Source: Myxococcus stipitatus (GTDB lineage Bacteria; Myxococcota; Myxococcia; Myxococcales; Myxococcaceae). From it: a stretch of DNA of 64,000 bases. The notes below the pieces were generated by a model. The model worked only from the letters and a program-made list of their open reading frames with translations. It had not been told where the DNA came from and searched no databases. The stretch spans positions 4,340,001 through 4,404,000 of the forward strand of contig NZ_CP147913.1 in the NCBI RefSeq assembly GCF_037414475.1, read 5' to 3'. Positions 61,678-64,000 of this stretch are shown one piece after another (positions within the stretch are counted from its first letter, which is position 1; each line of letters begins with the position of its first letter). The translations under genes and the position numbers were made by a program.

Positions 61678-63123
61678 CTACTCTTCCAGCGCGTTCGGGT
61701 AGCCCACCGACCCGATGTACGCGGGGTGATTCGGATTGCACTCCGCCCCGACATCCGCGCAGGTGATGACGCCCGTGAAGACGCGGTCTGGTAAGCTGAA
61801 CCGCTTCACCGTCACGGTGTATGGCACCGGATTCGCGGCGCTCGGCGTCGGCGAGAAGTTGGCCGCCTTGAGGCAGATGTCATACAGCCCCGTCGGCGGG
61901 ATGTAGCCCTCTCGCCAGATGATGTTCTCCGGCCCCAATCCACTCGACGCATCCTGGTCCAGCTCGCCGTAGTCGGTGCTCGGCCCCGGCCCACGATTGT
62001 CGTAGTAGATGTACTTGCCCGTCGCGGTCCGGACCACCAGGTCCGCGTCGCCATTGCGGCCCCACATCGCCGTGATTTGCAGCTTCCCGTGGCCACCGCC
62101 GCCGCCTGAGCAGACCCCACCCGTACACGTCCGGCCCGGACCACAGACATTGCCACAGCCACCGCAATTGTTCGCATCACAGGACGTGTCCACACACGCG
62201 TTGCCACACCGGGTGGTGGGCGGCGGGCAGCTCACCGGCGAGCACTGGTAGCTCCCCTGCGTGTTCACACACTGGCTCCCCGGAGGGCAGTTCGCCGTCC
62301 CATTGGCGCACTCGTCAATGTCCGTACACGTCCGCCCATCGCCTGAGTACCCCGGCCTGCACGTGCAGGTGTAGCCCCCGGGGGTGTTCGTGCAGTAGGC
62401 ATGAGGCGAGCACTGCGCCGTGCCGTTGGTGCACTCATTCACATCCACACACTGGCTGGGCTGGCCCTGGCACGTATAGCCAGGCTCGATGACGCATAAT
62501 GGACTGCATCCGTCGCCGGCCACGCGGTTGGCGTCGTCGCACTGCTCACCCGCGCTCAGCTCCCCATCGCCGCACACGGCCGAGTTCGCCATGCTCGTCG
62601 CCTCGATGGCGTCCACCTGATAGAGCGAGAGCAGCGCGCTGCGCAGCCGCACGTACCGGTACGGCGTGGTGCGGTGATAGGGCACCAGCGCGGAGTGAAT
62701 CCCCAGCCCCAGGTCGATGAGGCTCACCTGCGACGAGATGATGACACTCATGTCCGCGCGCAGGAACTCCACCTCCGCCACCACCGACAACGACAGGCCC
62801 CGGTAGTAGATGCGCAACGGACCGTTGCCCTCTTCTCCCGCCCCCATGTCCAGCAGCAACGAGCCGCCCAGCAGCCCCAGGAAGTTGGCCGTGTTCCCAT
62901 CCGGCGGGCCCACCGCGTTCTCCGGACTGCCCACCAGGATGATGCCTCCTTGCACCACCGCATCCGCGTACGGGTCCCCCGCCAATGGGGACTTCTGCTC
63001 AACCACTTGCCCCTCGGGAGGGAGCTCTTCGCCCTCGGGTACCGCCCCGCATGCACTCACCATGGAGAATGCCAGGACCGCGCTCAACCACCGTGCCACT
63101 GAGACACTTCGATGGACCTTCAT
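61678..63123 (-). CDS. Lipoprotein with Cys-rich, EGF-like and DUF2135-like domains
   Basis: The start is ATG 63121-63123 (MKVHRSVSVARWLSAVLAF), lipobox VSAC; the product is 481 aa. After an N-terminal beta domain (to ~190) comes a Myxococcus-type Cys repeat (CGDGELSAGEQCDDANRVAG). Two calcium-binding EGF-like domains follow (DVNECTNGTAQCSPHAYC; DIDECANGTANCPPGSQC), then a CGGCGNVCGPG segment. The C-terminal ~130 residues match the DUF2135/YfaP-like beta domain (MWGRNGDADLVV, DYGELDQDASSGLGPENI, PPTGLYDICL). It is a surface protein, likely in adhesion or matrix. Confidence 0.85.
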   Translation of the reverse strand: MKVHRSVSVARWLSAVLAFSMVSACGAVPEGEELPPEGQVVEQKSPLAGDPYADAVVQGGIILVGSPENAVGPPDGNTANFLGLLGGSLLLDMGAGEEGNGPLRIYYRGLSLSVVAEVEFLRADMSVIISSQVSLIDLGLGIHSALVPYHRTTPYRYVRLRSALLSLYQVDAIEATSMANSAVCGDGELSAGEQCDDANRVAGDGCSPLCVIEPGYTCQGQPSQCVDVNECTNGTAQCSPHAYCTNTPGGYTCTCRPGYSGDGRTCTDIDECANGTANCPPGSQCVNTQGSYQCSPVSCPPPTTRCGNACVDTSCDANNCGGCGNVCGPGRTCTGGVCSGGGGGHGKLQITAMWGRNGDADLVVRTATGKYIYYDNRGPGPSTDYGELDQDASSGLGPENIIWREGYIPPTGLYDICLKAANFSPTPSAANPVPYTVTVKRFSLPDRVFTGVITCADVGAECNPNHPAYIGSVGYPNALEE

Positions 63124-63536
63124 GTTCGCTCCATTCCACTCGACCGGCTGGACGAAGCCCCTGCCCAGGTTGACTCGCACTGGTGGGGGCTGCGTCGTGC
63201 CCCATGAAACGCACGACGGCCCATTCCTGCGGAGCCCCAACTGGAATTAACCGCATTTCATGTAAAACCAAAAACAATACAGACGTCCGCTGCAACCCTG
63301 CCGCATGACAGTCGACACCGGGTTTGCGGACCTCGCTACACTTGATACATCGGTGTCTGTCTAGTCCCAAGGATTGAGAGGCCGTGAAACGCCGGGCTCC
63401 GACCTGGACCTGAAGGGACCCACAGGTATGGCCAGGCATCAGCCCGCATGTCCACGGGCCTCGAGCGGTGTCTGGGGAAACCCGGACCCTCTCCGGCGCG
63501 GCTGGAAAGGGTCCGGGGAGGATTCAGCCCCGTGTT
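63124..63536. other. 413-bp intergenic region
   Basis: This gap lies between two minus-strand genes. An A/T-rich stretch near 63246-63282 probably carries the promoter of the lipoprotein gene at 61678-63123. A hairpin at 63481-63517 is the likely terminator of the upstream gene. No ORF with a convincing start was seen. Confidence 0.5.
63481..63517 (-). terminator. Hairpin terminator of the 63537 gene
   Basis: A perfect 10-bp stem (CCCGGACCCT / AGGGTCCGGG) with a 17-base loop lies 20 bp downstream of the minus-strand stop at 63537. No T-tract is present. Confidence 0.5.
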
Positions 63537-64000
63537 TCAGGGGGCATTGAAGGTCCCGATGAAGGAGGGGCTCTCCGGCGTGCACGGCTGGAGGAGCTGC
63601 GGCAGGGTGAATGTCTTTGAGAGGGTGAGGTCCGCCTGACCGCTCCTCCGGATGCGAACGCTCACGCTGACAGGGTCCAGCGGGCTCACCAGCGGGAGGA
63701 AGGCCGTCACCGCCGCGCAGACCCGATAGGCCCCCGTCGGCGGCGTCACGTCATCCGCCCAGAAGATGTTCTCGGGCCCCTTGCCCAGCTGGTCGTCGAT
63801 GTCGAGCTGGCCGAAGTCCGTCTGCGGACCGGGCCCGGTGTTCGCGAAGGAGATGAGCTTGCCGGTGGGCGTGAGGACCAGGAGGTCCGCGTTGCCATTG
63901 CGGCTCCACGTCATCGTCACCTGGAGCTTCTTCTCTCCACGGCACACGCCCGCCGCGCAGCTCTTTCCCGCCGCGCAGGCGTTGCCACACGTGCCGCAGT
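63537..64000 (-). CDS. C-terminal part of a second DUF2135-like lipoprotein (start outside window)
   Basis: The frame is open to the window end; about 154 codons are visible. It begins in a CGTCGNACAAGKSC segment, equivalent to CGGCGNVCGPG of the 61678-63123 protein. The same terminal domain follows: MTWSRNGNADLLV, DFGQLDIDDQLGKGPENIF, PPTGAYRVCAA. It is therefore a paralogue of the adjacent gene, arranged in tandem. The N-terminal half and lipoprotein signal lie to the right of the window. Confidence 0.75.
   Translation of the reverse strand, partial: CGTCGNACAAGKSCAAGVCRGEKKLQVTMTWSRNGNADLLVLTPTGKLISFANTGPGPQTDFGQLDIDDQLGKGPENIFWADDVTPPTGAYRVCAAVTAFLPLVSPLDPVSVSVRIRRSGQADLTLSKTFTLPQLLQPCTPESPSFIGTFNAP

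Overview
The window is very GC-rich and gene-dense. It reads as chromosome of a Myxococcota bacterium, most likely family Myxococcaceae. The signs are an Mx162-type retron, two MopE-like lipoproteins with repeated CD-x-DNNC-x-G motifs, Cys-rich and EGF-like lipoproteins, giant carboxypeptidase-regulatory-like repeat proteins, long HEAT-repeat proteins and many short lipoprotein leaders. I saw no rRNA, tRNA, CRISPR array, insertion sequence or phage module.

Left part (1-14.7 kb): the end of a methyltransferase gene; a beta-helix lipoprotein; an orphan gene whose T/C/H pattern recalls CNF1/BLF1-type glutamine deamidases, with a ~63 bp direct repeat on each side; a membrane cytochrome b plus molybdopterin oxidoreductase pair (MsrP/sulfite-oxidase-like); several hydrolases, including a GHD-type alpha/beta hydrolase coupled to a DehI-family haloacid dehalogenase homologue; and a tightly coupled four-gene operon (11509-14642). 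That operon encodes a 57-aa peptide, a six-TM histidine kinase, a DDxxD isoprenoid-synthase-fold protein and a SAM methyltransferase. Its layout recalls ComX/ComP/ComQ and may be an undescribed prenylated-peptide signalling or terpenoid system.

Middle part (14.7-29.5 kb): two giant envelope proteins built of carboxypeptidase-regulatory-like repeats, a YhaO/YhaN (Mre11/Rad50-like) nuclease-ATPase pair, a GNAT-like/cyclic-nucleotide-binding fusion and a PlsC acyltransferase.

Core of interest (29.6-42.6 kb): a 13-kb retron operon on the + strand. In order it holds a 909-aa alpha-solenoid protein, a ~2174-aa WD40+HEAT protein, a 614-aa winged-helix/SWIM zinc-finger protein, the msr-msd noncoding RNA locus (a1/a2 inverted repeats and a 36-bp msd hairpin) and a 486-aa retron reverse transcriptase with NAxxH, YADD and VTG motifs. 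This matches, from memory, the ARM + WHSWIM + RT composition of type XIII retrons and the msDNA layout of Mx162/Sa163.

Right part (42.6-64 kb): a GMC oxidoreductase, a multicopper oxidase with a Cys/His-rich neighbour and a 50-aa membrane protein, apolipoprotein N-acyltransferase, an SGNH hydrolase, a CLC-F-type fluoride antiporter, two MopE-like lipoproteins that share a 129-bp identical stretch, a CapA-family protein, a VOC protein and two related lipoproteins with a DUF2135-like domain, the last cut by the window end. Start codons were reassigned where a lipoprotein signal, a ribosome-binding site or the family N-terminus pointed to an internal start.
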